From Armatimonas sp043757465 (lineage in GTDB: Bacteria; Armatimonadota; Armatimonadia; Armatimonadales; Armatimonadaceae), in contig NZ_JAYVPL010000053.1 of the NCBI RefSeq assembly GCF_043757465.1, forward strand, positions 7,247-71,246: a stretch of 64,000 nt of DNA, in the 5' to 3' direction. The notes under the pieces were generated by a model that did no database searches, was not told the DNA's origin, and saw only the letters and a program-made list of their open reading frames with translations. The translations under genes were made by a program, and so were the position numbers. This document shows positions 40,941-48,622 of this stretch, in pieces. The first letter of the stretch is position 1; each line of letters opens with the position of its first letter.

Positions 40941-41908
40941 TTTTCCCGTTGACTCGTGTTCATCGTGGCAATGCGCGCCACGCAAGCTCGGTCGTCGTTG
41001 TTGTGGATAAAGGGTTCGATATCCCAAAGATCTGCCGTGACACGCATTTCCTTGCCTAAACCCAGCCCGTAGTGCAGGCACGCCTCCAGGCTCTGGAGGG
41101 TCGGTGGTACGTAATGCCCTTGCGCGGCAAGGGCTTCCAGCGCCCCGTTGCCCGCACGGGTGGGCAAGAGCGCTGCAAAGGTCGCACCGCACGCAGATGC
41201 CGTGTCCAGTGAGCGACAGCCCCACTCCACCCCTTCGTCTTCGCTCAAAAACGGTGGGCGCACCAGAAGAAACACCCGGAGTGCGATTTTATTCTCCGCC
41301 AGAAACCCCGCCGCCCGGCGAAAATCCTCTACACTCATGTGCTTATTGAGCTTCTCCAGCGCTTGTTCGTGCACGGTCTCCAGCCCTATCGCCACTTCTA
41401 GGGTTGCGGGCGCGATGGCATCCCGAAAGGCGAGAACATGCTCGGCGTGCTTTCCACCCAGAAACGCCGTGTGGCTCTCGACAATCACGCGATCAAACTC
41501 AGAGTTTCGGATGTGCGCGGCAATTTCGGAGTAATCGTCGCGCGGCACCTGACCGGGATCGAAGAAGCTCCCCGCATTGTAAAGCTTGAGGGCACGCCGC
41601 TTAGATTCCCCCGTTCCACAGGGGCTAGGGGACAGGCTCGCGGCCACTTGCGCTGCAATTGCGCCAGGCTGTGTTGGTGTGTCCAGTGTGTCTTGCCAGA
41701 GGTCGCACATCAGGCAGCGAAAGGCGCACTCGCGGTTGGTGAGCAGCAGCGTGTGGCAGAGCCAGGGTGTGCCATCGGGGCCGGGCTCCGCTTCGAGAAA
41801 GTTGCCGTAGGGGAGCGTGGGAGCGTGGGGCGTTTTTGGGCCACGGTGCTTCAGAATCCAGCGGGTGCGCTCGGTGGATTTCTTGGGATAGAGAGTTAGC
41901 GGTGTCAC
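40937..41908 (-). CDS. Radical SAM protein
   Basis: The 323-residue enzyme has the [4Fe-4S] cysteine motif in RECAFRCLMCDLW (CX3CX2C), the GLETVHEQALEKLNKHMSVE segment of the barrel, and a late VRPPFLSEDEGVEW. It belongs to the Elp3/archaeosine-type group by general layout; the substrate is unknown. A stretch near residues 92-104 (SPSPCGTGESKRR) is encoded by a palindrome (AGCCCCTGTGGAACGGGGGA) that resembles the dispersed repeats, probably a small in-frame insertion. The GTG start is 6 nt from a minus-strand TAAAAT. Confidence 0.8.
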   Translation of the reverse strand: MTPLTLYPKKSTERTRWILKHRGPKTPHAPTLPYGNFLEAEPGPDGTPWLCHTLLLTNRECAFRCLMCDLWQDTLDTPTQPGAIAAQVAASLSPSPCGTGESKRRALKLYNAGSFFDPGQVPRDDYSEIAAHIRNSEFDRVIVESHTAFLGGKHAEHVLAFRDAIAPATLEVAIGLETVHEQALEKLNKHMSVEDFRRAAGFLAENKIALRVFLLVRPPFLSEDEGVEWGCRSLDTASACGATFAALLPTRAGNGALEALAAQGHYVPPTLQSLEACLHYGLGLGKEMRVTADLWDIEPFIHNNDDRACVARIATMNTSQREN

Positions 41909-41914
41909 GGCATC

Positions 41915-41920
41915 ATTTTA
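41915..41920 (-). promoter_or_regulatory. -10 box of a leaderless promoter (radical SAM)
   Basis: TAAAAT on the minus strand, 6 nt before the GTG at 41908. It overlaps the start of the plus-strand tandem duplication. Confidence 0.5.
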
Positions 41921-41962
41921 TCGCGGTAGAATGGGACAGTTTATCGCGGTAGAATGGGACAG
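41917..41962. repeat. 23-bp perfect tandem duplication in a promoter region
   Basis: TTTATCGCGGTAGAATGGGA plus CAG occurs at 41917-41939 and at 41940-41962. Each copy carries a TAGAAT that could act as a -10 box for the gene at 41985. Confidence 0.95.
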
Positions 41963-41984
41963 TTTTTATCCGAAAGGACACTTC

Positions 41985-42926
41985 ATGCCCCGTTCTGTTG
42001 TTACTGGAGGTGCAGGTTTTCTGCCCTCGCACCTGTGTGATCGCTTGCTGGCCGCAGGCCACGAGGTCGTTGCGCTCGATAACTTTATTACCGGCTCGCC
42101 GGACAATCTCGCCCACTTGACGGACAACCCAAAGTTCACTTTTATGGAACAAGATGTCTGTCAGCCCTATGAAATTGAGGGCGCGGTGGACTTTGTTTTT
42201 CACATGGCCTCGCCCGCCTCGCCCGTGGACTTTACCACCAAGGCCATCGAGATCATGATGGTTAATAGTGAGGGAACACACCAGTCGCTCAAGCTCGCCC
42301 TGGCAAAGAGGGCGGTTTTTCTCATGGCCTCGACCAGTGAGGTCTACGGCGATCCGCTGGTACATCCCCAGCCTGAGGAGTACTGGGGTAACGTGAATCC
42401 CATCGGTATCCGGAGTGTCTACGATGAGTCCAAGCGCTTCTCAGAGGCGTTGATCATGGCCTACCGGCGCTTTAAGGGCGTGGATACCAAGATTTTCCGT
42501 ATTTTTAATACCTACGGCCCCCGTATGCGCCTAGACGATGGCCGGGTCGTCCCTAACTTTATCGGGCAAGCTCTGCGCGGCGATAATATCACGGTCTATG
42601 GCACCGGCACCCAGACCCGCAGCTTCTGCTACGTCGCCGACCTCGTGGACGGTATCTACAGGCTCTCGCAGACTCCCTCAGAAATTTCGGGCCCCATCAA
42701 TCTGGGTAACCCCACGGAGCGCACGATGCTGGAGTTCGCCCAGGAGATCAAGCGCCTCACGGAGTCCGACAGTGAGATCGTCTACGAGGCCCTCAAGACC
42801 GCCGATGATCCTAAGCAGCGCCGCCCAGACAGCACCAAGGCCCGAGAGATTCTCGGCTGGGAGCCTAAAGTCAGCCTGGAGGACGGTCTACGAGCCACCA
42901 TTGAGTATTTCAAGGGCAAGGTGTAG
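41985..42926 (+). CDS. NAD-dependent epimerase/dehydratase, UDP-xylose synthase-like
   Basis: The 313-residue extended SDR has the Rossmann glycine motif TGGAGFLPSHLCDRLL, the ASTSEVYGDP segment, and the catalytic Tyr-Lys in SVYDESKRFSEALIMAY. The RPDSTKAREILGWEPKVSLE end is typical of UDP-glucuronate decarboxylases. It likely forms UDP-xylose or a related nucleotide sugar for envelope polysaccharides. The ATG at 41985 follows an AAAGGA ribosome site. The in-frame ATG at 41931 lies within the tandem duplication and is rejected. Confidence 0.87.
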   Translation: MPRSVVTGGAGFLPSHLCDRLLAAGHEVVALDNFITGSPDNLAHLTDNPKFTFMEQDVCQPYEIEGAVDFVFHMASPASPVDFTTKAIEIMMVNSEGTHQSLKLALAKRAVFLMASTSEVYGDPLVHPQPEEYWGNVNPIGIRSVYDESKRFSEALIMAYRRFKGVDTKIFRIFNTYGPRMRLDDGRVVPNFIGQALRGDNITVYGTGTQTRSFCYVADLVDGIYRLSQTPSEISGPINLGNPTERTMLEFAQEIKRLTESDSEIVYEALKTADDPKQRRPDSTKAREILGWEPKVSLEDGLRATIEYFKGKV

Positions 42927-42955
42927 AGTTTACGCAGAAGATTCCCCGATTCCCC

Positions 42956-42984
42956 TTGACAGTGGGATAGCGCTTGTGTTATCC
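42956..42984 (+). promoter_or_regulatory. Sigma-70-type promoter
   Basis: TTGACA (42956-42961) and TTATCC (42979-42984) are separated by 17 nt. The expected start at about 42991 gives a 5' leader of about 49 nt with GAGG near the ATG at 43040. This is the best canonical promoter in the window and, unlike most others, not leaderless. Confidence 0.75.
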
Positions 42985-43039
42985 TGCGAACAGTTTTTCT
43001 GTCTCTCAGAATATAGGGACAAGATACGAGGACAAACCT

Positions 43040-44614
43040 ATGGCAATCCGACGGCTCGGTGTGGCAGCGCTCGGCGTTCCCACAGCTCTTTCGCTTTTGA
43101 TGGTTATGCAGAGCGGCGCTCTCGCACAATCTTCCGTGACCCGTGGCTCCGCAGCAGATCTGCGTGTTCTGACTCCTCTCAAGGGTGAGATCATCGGGGC
43201 AGGCTCCTTCAAGCTGGACTTTTCCTTCAAGAGTCTCTCCGCTTCCCCGATCACTCGGGTGGAGCTCCATGTGGATGGTGTGCAGTGGGCGGGCCGCAAC
43301 CTGGATGTCCCGAGTCTGGGCAATGTGCTTACTTTTGAGGTAGATGGCTCAACCCTTGCCGAAGGCCCCCATACCTTCCAGGTAAAGGTAATCAACAAGA
43401 GTGGTGCGATCTCCACCACTGACCTTCAGGTCGTGGCGCAGAGCAAGAACAGTACCCTGGGTGGTGAGAATGCGACTCCCGCTAGTGTGAGCGCTGCCGG
43501 TGCCCCGCAGATGACCTTCCGCGCACTGCCCTCTAGCCGTTTGATGGGCACTGTTGAAATAAAGATGGATGTTAAAGCGCCCAACAACCAGAACCCCTAT
43601 GTCTCGTTCTACGTAGACAAGCAGTTCAAGGTGCTCAAGAACTACCCGCCTTACTCCTTCCTCTTCGACACCACCACGGTTAGCAATGGCAAGCATATTA
43701 TTGAAGCCACTGGCTACCTGGAGTCCTCGAACGCCGCTACCACCACACGCAAGGAAGTGTTCGTAGACAATCCGGGGGGTAATACTGAGCGTGCGACGGA
43801 TATCAAGGACCTAAGCAACAAGTCCGGCGAGCCCTCGCAACCCCAGCTCTCTGCCGTGCCGGGTGCCTTGGCGGCGAGTGTACGTGCCGCATCTGGTGTG
43901 AAGCCGATCCAGCTCATGCTGCCCGGTATCAGTGGAGCCCGCTCCGTGGAGCCCCGTGTGGCTCGGACGAGTGTACCATCTACTGCTGTGGCGACGAAGA
44001 CCCTTGCTGCAATCGAGACTCGAACTGCTCAGCCTCTCGCCAAGGGGCTGCACGCTCCGATGCCAGTGGCAACGGGGATCTCCGTGGGGCGGCCCATGCC
44101 TTCTGCGCCGGGAGCCGCTACGCGCGCTGCGGGTTTCGCTACCGCCCAGGCCGTGCGAAGCGCCGATCTGATGGTGCCACGCCGTAGCGTGAAGCCCACA
44201 CCGCGCACGGCACAGGGCATCAAACCGATTCTCTCCAGTGCAATGACCAATGACTTTAGTAAGAAGCTGATGGTGGCCTTCGATGGCAGTGCAATCAACT
44301 TCGATGTGGAGCCCCGTGTTGAGGCAGGTATCCCACTCGCTCCGTTCCGCCAGATTTTCGAGCATACCGGTGGACAGGTCATGTGGGCCTCCGATGCCAA
44401 GACCGTGCGCGCTCTGAACGCCGACCGCGAGGTGATCATCAAGGTGGGCTCCCCGAGCGCCACCGTGAACGGCCAGAGTGTCAGCATGGAGCGCACCTCG
44501 TTCATTGACCGGGGACGTACCATTGTGCCGCTGAGCTTTGTGGGCAAGGCACTCGACGTAGACGTGGACTTCGATCCCACTACCGGCAAGCTGACCATCA
44601 CCAGTAAAAAGTAA
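43040..44614 (+). CDS. Secreted surface protein with copper-amine-oxidase N-terminal-like domain
   Basis: The 524-residue protein starts with a signal peptide (LGVAALGVPTALSLLMVMQS, then GALAQ). Two Ig-like domains follow (about 35-140 and 160-250: RVELHVDGVQWAGRN, FLFDTTTVSNGKHIIEATGY), then a long Ser/Thr/Ala/Arg-rich linker. The C-terminal domain (about 410-524) is of the copper amine oxidase N1 type found in many wall-associated proteins (ADREVIIKVGSPSATVNGQS, TIVPLSFVGKALDVDVDFDP). The strong promoter and terminator indicate a highly expressed monocistronic gene, perhaps a surface or S-layer-associated protein. The role is unknown. Confidence 0.8.
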   Translation: MAIRRLGVAALGVPTALSLLMVMQSGALAQSSVTRGSAADLRVLTPLKGEIIGAGSFKLDFSFKSLSASPITRVELHVDGVQWAGRNLDVPSLGNVLTFEVDGSTLAEGPHTFQVKVINKSGAISTTDLQVVAQSKNSTLGGENATPASVSAAGAPQMTFRALPSSRLMGTVEIKMDVKAPNNQNPYVSFYVDKQFKVLKNYPPYSFLFDTTTVSNGKHIIEATGYLESSNAATTTRKEVFVDNPGGNTERATDIKDLSNKSGEPSQPQLSAVPGALAASVRAASGVKPIQLMLPGISGARSVEPRVARTSVPSTAVATKTLAAIETRTAQPLAKGLHAPMPVATGISVGRPMPSAPGAATRAAGFATAQAVRSADLMVPRRSVKPTPRTAQGIKPILSSAMTNDFSKKLMVAFDGSAINFDVEPRVEAGIPLAPFRQIFEHTGGQVMWASDAKTVRALNADREVIIKVGSPSATVNGQSVSMERTSFIDRGRTIVPLSFVGKALDVDVDFDPTTGKLTITSKK

Positions 44615-44627
44615 ACTCTCTCTCCTA

Positions 44628-44662
44628 CCCCGGCGCTTCGTCTCGTTGCGCCGGGGTTTTGT
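44628..44662 (+). terminator. Intrinsic terminator
   Basis: The stem CCCCGGCGC (44628-44636) pairs with GCGCCGGGG (44648-44656), followed by TTTTGTTTTTT. It ends the transcript of the surface protein. Confidence 0.9.
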
Positions 44663-44681
44663 TTTTTGTAAGGGCTTTGTC

Positions 44682-45680
44682 ATGAAATTACTGATCCTGG
44701 GGGGGACGCTCTTTCTGGGGCGGCATCTGGTAGAGGCTGCGTTGGCGTCTGGCCATACGGTGACAATCTTTCACCGAGGGAAAACCAACCCAGGGCTCTT
44801 TCCCGGCGTGACTGAGCTTCTGGGGGATCGCACTAAGGACGACGATCTCGCACAGCTTGAGGGGCTGCGTTTCGATGCCGTTGTTGATACTTGTGGCTAT
44901 TTCCCCCGCATTGTGCATAAGAGTGCACAAGCGCTCACAGGGAAAGCGAAGTGCTACTGCTTTATCTCCACAGTGTCTGTCTATGCAAACTGGCCGGAGT
45001 CGTCTCCTGACGAGGAGTCGCTATTAGGAACACTGGATGACCCCAGGACGGAAGAGCTTACGGGCGAAACCTACGGCCCCCTTAAAGTGCTTTGTGAGCA
45101 AGCGGCGCAAGCGGCTTTCCCGGAGCGTGCGCTGATTATCCGCCCCGGCCTGATTGTTGGCCCGTATGACCCGTCGGATCGCTTTACTTACTGGCCGCAC
45201 CGTGTGGCGCAAGGAGGAGAGATTCTCGCTCCGGGTAGCCCGGAGCTGCCGATTCAGTGGATCGACGCGCGCGATCTGGCCGAGTGGACACTGCGTCTGT
45301 TGGAAGCGGGGCGCACGGGAATCTACAACGCGGATGGTCCTCCGATGGGCTTGGGACAGCTCCTAGCGACCTGTGTGCTGGCGAGCGGCACACAGCCTAC
45401 CATTACCTACGCCGAGGAAGCCTTTCTTCAGGCGCAGGAAGTCAAGCCCTGGCTGGAGCTTCCGCTGTGGATCCCAGGGCTTCTAGGCCGCGCCGACGGC
45501 GCGACCCGGACTCAGCGCGCCAACCTCGCGGGACTGACCTACCGAACCGTGCTTGAAACTGTCCGCGACACGCTGGTCTGGGATGCGCAGCGCCCGCAGG
45601 AGAACGCCTGGAAGAACACCCTCACGCCCGAAAAAGAGGCCGCCGTGCTAGCCGCATGGAAAAGTCGCGCCGAGGGATAG
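44682..45680 (+). CDS. NAD-dependent epimerase/dehydratase family protein
   Basis: The 332-residue atypical SDR has the glycine motif LLILGGTLFLGRHLVEAALA and then HTVTIFHRGKTNPGLFPGVT, characteristic of the chloroplast-stem-loop-binding/epimerase-like group. The segments ISTVSVYANWP and ETYGPLKVLCEQAA hold the remains of the Tyr-x3-Lys site (YGPLK). The substrate is unknown. It begins 26 nt after the terminator of the upstream gene. Expression probably depends on read-through or on a promoter overlapping the terminator. Confidence 0.83.
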   Translation: MKLLILGGTLFLGRHLVEAALASGHTVTIFHRGKTNPGLFPGVTELLGDRTKDDDLAQLEGLRFDAVVDTCGYFPRIVHKSAQALTGKAKCYCFISTVSVYANWPESSPDEESLLGTLDDPRTEELTGETYGPLKVLCEQAAQAAFPERALIIRPGLIVGPYDPSDRFTYWPHRVAQGGEILAPGSPELPIQWIDARDLAEWTLRLLEAGRTGIYNADGPPMGLGQLLATCVLASGTQPTITYAEEAFLQAQEVKPWLELPLWIPGLLGRADGATRTQRANLAGLTYRTVLETVRDTLVWDAQRPQENAWKNTLTPEKEAAVLAAWKSRAEG

Positions 45681-45702
45681 CACCGCCGGTTGGAGCGGGG
45701 GG

Positions 45703-46758
45703 TTAAAAGTCGAACTGTGCGACGTTGTCTTTGGTGAAAATCGTGGGAGGGCCGACGGTGATCTTGTTCAAGTCCTCGACCGCCCGCTCGCCCATTGCGC
45801 CCACTTTGACTTTCTGACCCTTCTCCGCTTTCAGCTCGCCTTTTGCCAGAGCGAGGCAGACATACGCCGTGACCGTTCCCATGTCCACGGGGCTCCAGAG
45901 CATGATCTCGGGCGTGACGCCTCCCTCGATAAAGCTTCGCATCTGTTTAGGGAGACCGAGCCCAAAGACCCGCGCGCCTCCGTTCTTGGCATTGGCCCCG
46001 CCCGGATAGACACCACGCTGCTGCGCGACCTTCGCCGCCGCCGAGACACCCACCGTGGTCGGCGCGATCACGCCCTTGAGGTTCGGGAACTTGGTGAGCA
46101 GGCCCTCCATCTCGGTGGCGCTCTTCTCGGGCTTATCGTCGCCAAAGACCGTCGCGACCAGTGGCATCTTGGCGTACTTCGGGTCTTTCCACGCCGCGTT
46201 CATCTGCTCCACCCAGAGCTTCTGGTTGGGTGAGTCGCTGGTGGCCGAGAGGATCGCGACCTCGCCGGTGTAGTTGATCCCCTTGCCAAGCTGCTCTAAA
46301 ATAGCCCCGCCGAACTTGGAAAAGTCGGTCGCAAAGACCCCGATATCACGGTGACTCTCGTTGCCCGTGATGTCGGCGTCCACGGTAACCACTTTGACAC
46401 CCTTGGCTCGAATCTCATCGAGCGTATTGTTCAGCGCATCCACGGAGTTTGCCGCCAGACAGATCACATTCGCCCCCGCCTGCACTTCATCCTTGATGTA
46501 CTGAATCTGGTTGGTCGCCTCCGCTTGCGCCGGGCCGGTCATCTTGTACTCCGCGCCCTCGGCCTCACAGACAGCCTTCATGCCCTTGTCAATCGCGTCA
46601 AAGTACGGATTGCCGACGTTCTTAGGAATAAAGACCACCTTGATCTTCTTCGTCCCACCGCCTGCCGTGTCCGTCGTCTTGGCTTCTTCAGGCTTACAGC
46701 CCGTCATCAGCGCCAGTGCCGCCAGCGGCACAAAAGAGAGTAGTGTTCTTCTGTTCAT
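45703..46758 (-). CDS. Sugar ABC transporter binding lipoprotein, rhamnose (RhaS) type
   Basis: The 351-residue protein has a lipoprotein signal ending in LALMTGC and a type I periplasmic binding fold (VVFIPKNVGNPYFDAIDKGM, AANSVDALNNTLDEIRAKGV, GVIAPTTVGVSAAAKVAQQR). It is closest in pattern to autoinducer-2/rhamnose binding proteins. No ATPase or permease is adjacent. Together with the GH78 rhamnosidase it suggests rhamnoside use. Its start is 6 nt after the stop of the PD-(D/E)XK-like gene, so the pair is probably co-transcribed. Confidence 0.85.
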   Translation of the reverse strand: MNRRTLLSFVPLAALALMTGCKPEEAKTTDTAGGGTKKIKVVFIPKNVGNPYFDAIDKGMKAVCEAEGAEYKMTGPAQAEATNQIQYIKDEVQAGANVICLAANSVDALNNTLDEIRAKGVKVVTVDADITGNESHRDIGVFATDFSKFGGAILEQLGKGINYTGEVAILSATSDSPNQKLWVEQMNAAWKDPKYAKMPLVATVFGDDKPEKSATEMEGLLTKFPNLKGVIAPTTVGVSAAAKVAQQRGVYPGGANAKNGGARVFGLGLPKQMRSFIEGGVTPEIMLWSPVDMGTVTAYVCLALAKGELKAEKGQKVKVGAMGERAVEDLNKITVGPPTIFTKDNVAQFDF

Positions 46759-46764
46759 AGCAGC

Positions 46765-47424
46765 TTATTCGTGATGTTTCGTTATAGTTCCTGCCGAAGG
46801 TCCCTCTGGATTTTCGAGCAAGGCATTGGGACGAACCATAAATAAGAGAATCCCCAAGATGTTTTCAATACGATCTAAGTAGTAGTAGCCGTCTTCCATG
46901 ACGACACTCTGCCCGGAGAGCTGTAGAAAGCTCCAGGCATCGCCCGTAGTGACGGCTCCGTAGATTACAGTGCGCGGTGTTCCTGCACGTTCGTTGAAAA
47001 TCTTGGCTGCGACCATCTCGGCGATGCACTGGCCGTAGCCGCTAACAATGGCTTCGTTCTTGGCTTCCACAACAGCGAGTACGGGCGCTTCTAAATAGAG
47101 CGACTCAGGCGAGGCGGAGACCAGATAGTCACAGAACCCGGCGAGGCGCTGGGCGGCATCAACGATAAAACTGGCTCCCGAGAACACGCTGATCTGGTAG
47201 TGTGCCTGCCGCCGCGCTTCCATCAGAATCGGCATGATGAGTAGCTCCGAGCGTGCTTTCTCAGTGTTCAGGCGCAGGGCATACTCCGCCGACTCTTCCA
47301 GGTGCGCTGTAAGAATGCTAGAGGGCGACACGGGGGCGGCGGCGGCAAAAAGCCCAGCTTGATCCTGGCGTGTGAGGCCAAACGAGCGCAGGGCATCGGG
47401 GAGGGTAAAGTCGCTGTAGGCCAT
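46765..47424 (-). CDS. PD-(D/E)XK nuclease-like protein
   Basis: The 219-residue protein has a nuclease-fold pattern: an acidic start of the core (GFCDYLVSASPESLYLEAPV), the strand with E-x-K in VLAVVEAKNEAIVSGYGQCI, and a helix with conserved Gln (AEMVAAKIFNERAG). The D...ExK arrangement fits PD-(D/E)XK enzymes. This one resembles uncharacterised proteins common in cyanobacteria. No methylase or toxin partner is present, so defence, repair or a non-nuclease role are all open. The ATG is 6 nt from a minus-strand TACAAT. Confidence 0.6.
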   Translation of the reverse strand: MAYSDFTLPDALRSFGLTRQDQAGLFAAAAPVSPSSILTAHLEESAEYALRLNTEKARSELLIMPILMEARRQAHYQISVFSGASFIVDAAQRLAGFCDYLVSASPESLYLEAPVLAVVEAKNEAIVSGYGQCIAEMVAAKIFNERAGTPRTVIYGAVTTGDAWSFLQLSGQSVVMEDGYYYLDRIENILGILLFMVRPNALLENPEGPSAGTITKHHE

Positions 47425-47430
47425 GGTTGT

Positions 47431-47470
47431 ATTGTACCGCTTGACGGATAGCCGCGAGAGATTGTAGGAT
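47431..47470. promoter_or_regulatory. Divergent promoters
   Basis: Minus strand: TACAAT (47436-47431), 6 nt before the ATG at 47424. Plus strand: TTGACG (47441-47446), 18-nt spacer, TAGGAT (47465-47470), 9 nt before the ATG at 47480. The plus-strand promoter has a recognisable -35 box. Confidence 0.65.
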
Positions 47471-47479
47471 GCGCACACG

Positions 47480-48622
47480 ATGAACCGTTTTGTAGGAGTT
47501 TTGCTACTAGCACTGGCGGGCTGTTCGGTGTCTCCAAGCCCCTCGGCGACGCCGTCGCCGTCGGTGCCTCGTCGGGTGAGTGCGGAGCTTCTGCCCACGG
47601 GCGATATGCCGGTCGAGGCGAGTGCAACCGTGCAGGCACTTCAGGCGGCACAGGAGGCGGGGCAGAGTGCGAAAGCCTTGAGTTTAGCGTTGGCACTGGA
47701 GCCAGCGGCGGCTCGCTCGTCGGATCTCAGTGATTTTCTAGGGGGTTTTTATCTTCAGCAAGGCGCACCGGACCGGGCGCTCCCCTTGGTACGACAGGCG
47801 GTCGCGCTTGCCCCGAAGTCGGCGGCGGCGCTACTGCATCTGGGCCAGTTGGAGCAGGAGCTGGGCTACTCGAAGCCCGCCGGGGAGCACCTGCGCGCCG
47901 CGCGGGAGCTGGCACCGGATGTGGTATCGGTTCACCTGGCACTGGCACGTTTTTTAGAGCGTGAGCTTCACCTGCCAGAGGGTGAGGCCGAGCGGCGCGA
48001 GGCCGTGGCTCTCGATCCACAGAACCCTGGCGTGCTGGGAGAACTCGCGAGCAATCTCATCAAGCAGCAGCGCTACGACGAAGCCAAGAAGGTGCTGAGC
48101 GAGGCGGATCGCTTTGCCCCGGATGCGCCTCCAGGGCTGCTCCAGCGGGTGGAGATCGCCTGGGAGGAAGCCCGGCGGGGCGGCGGAAAGCCCGAGGAGC
48201 GGTACGCCGAGATGGAGAAGTGGCTCACGCTGTGCCTCAAAGTGGCCCCTGGCTACCCCGCCGCGCTCTATGGCCTGGGAAACTTAAAAGCCGCCCGTGG
48301 CGACGATGCAGGCGCACAGATCGCACTTGAGGAAGCGCTTGCCCGTGCCCCCGAGCTGGAGGGGCTTAAGATTCAGCTCGGGCAGGTACTCGTGCGGCGC
48401 GGGCAGCGCGAGCGGGGTCTGAAGCTGATCCAGGAGCACCGCCGCGCCCAGGAGCGCCGGGAGACACGGGATCGCCTGGTGAGCCGTGTGGCGATGCAGC
48501 CCCAGAGTAGCGCACGGCGTCAGGAACTTATCCGCTGGTGCCTCGCCCATGGGGAGGCCGCCCGTGCCCGCCTGGAACAGGCCGAGCTGGCGCGTCAGGC
48601 TCCCTCGCGAACCGGCAAGTAG
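47480..48622 (+). CDS. TPR-repeat lipoprotein
   Basis: The 380-residue protein has a lipoprotein signal (LLLALAGCSVSPSPS). A Pro/Ser linker and about seven tetratricopeptide-type repeats follow (ALPLVRQAVALAPKSAAALL, EAERREAVALDPQNPGVLGE, GAQIALEEALARAPELEGLK). It is an anchored protein-interaction scaffold. Its last 28 nt overlap the convergent CRTAC1 gene. TPR and ASPIC/UnbV proteins are often neighbours in related phyla. Confidence 0.85.
   Translation: MNRFVGVLLLALAGCSVSPSPSATPSPSVPRRVSAELLPTGDMPVEASATVQALQAAQEAGQSAKALSLALALEPAAARSSDLSDFLGGFYLQQGAPDRALPLVRQAVALAPKSAAALLHLGQLEQELGYSKPAGEHLRAARELAPDVVSVHLALARFLERELHLPEGEAERREAVALDPQNPGVLGELASNLIKQQRYDEAKKVLSEADRFAPDAPPGLLQRVEIAWEEARRGGGKPEERYAEMEKWLTLCLKVAPGYPAALYGLGNLKAARGDDAGAQIALEEALARAPELEGLKIQLGQVLVRRGQRERGLKLIQEHRRAQERRETRDRLVSRVAMQPQSSARRQELIRWCLAHGEAARARLEQAELARQAPSRTGK

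Noticed and set aside
41931..41984. Extended start of the UDP-xylose synthase-like protein
   Set aside because: The extension is encoded by the tandem duplication. The Rossmann motif starts right after 41985, which has a ribosome site.
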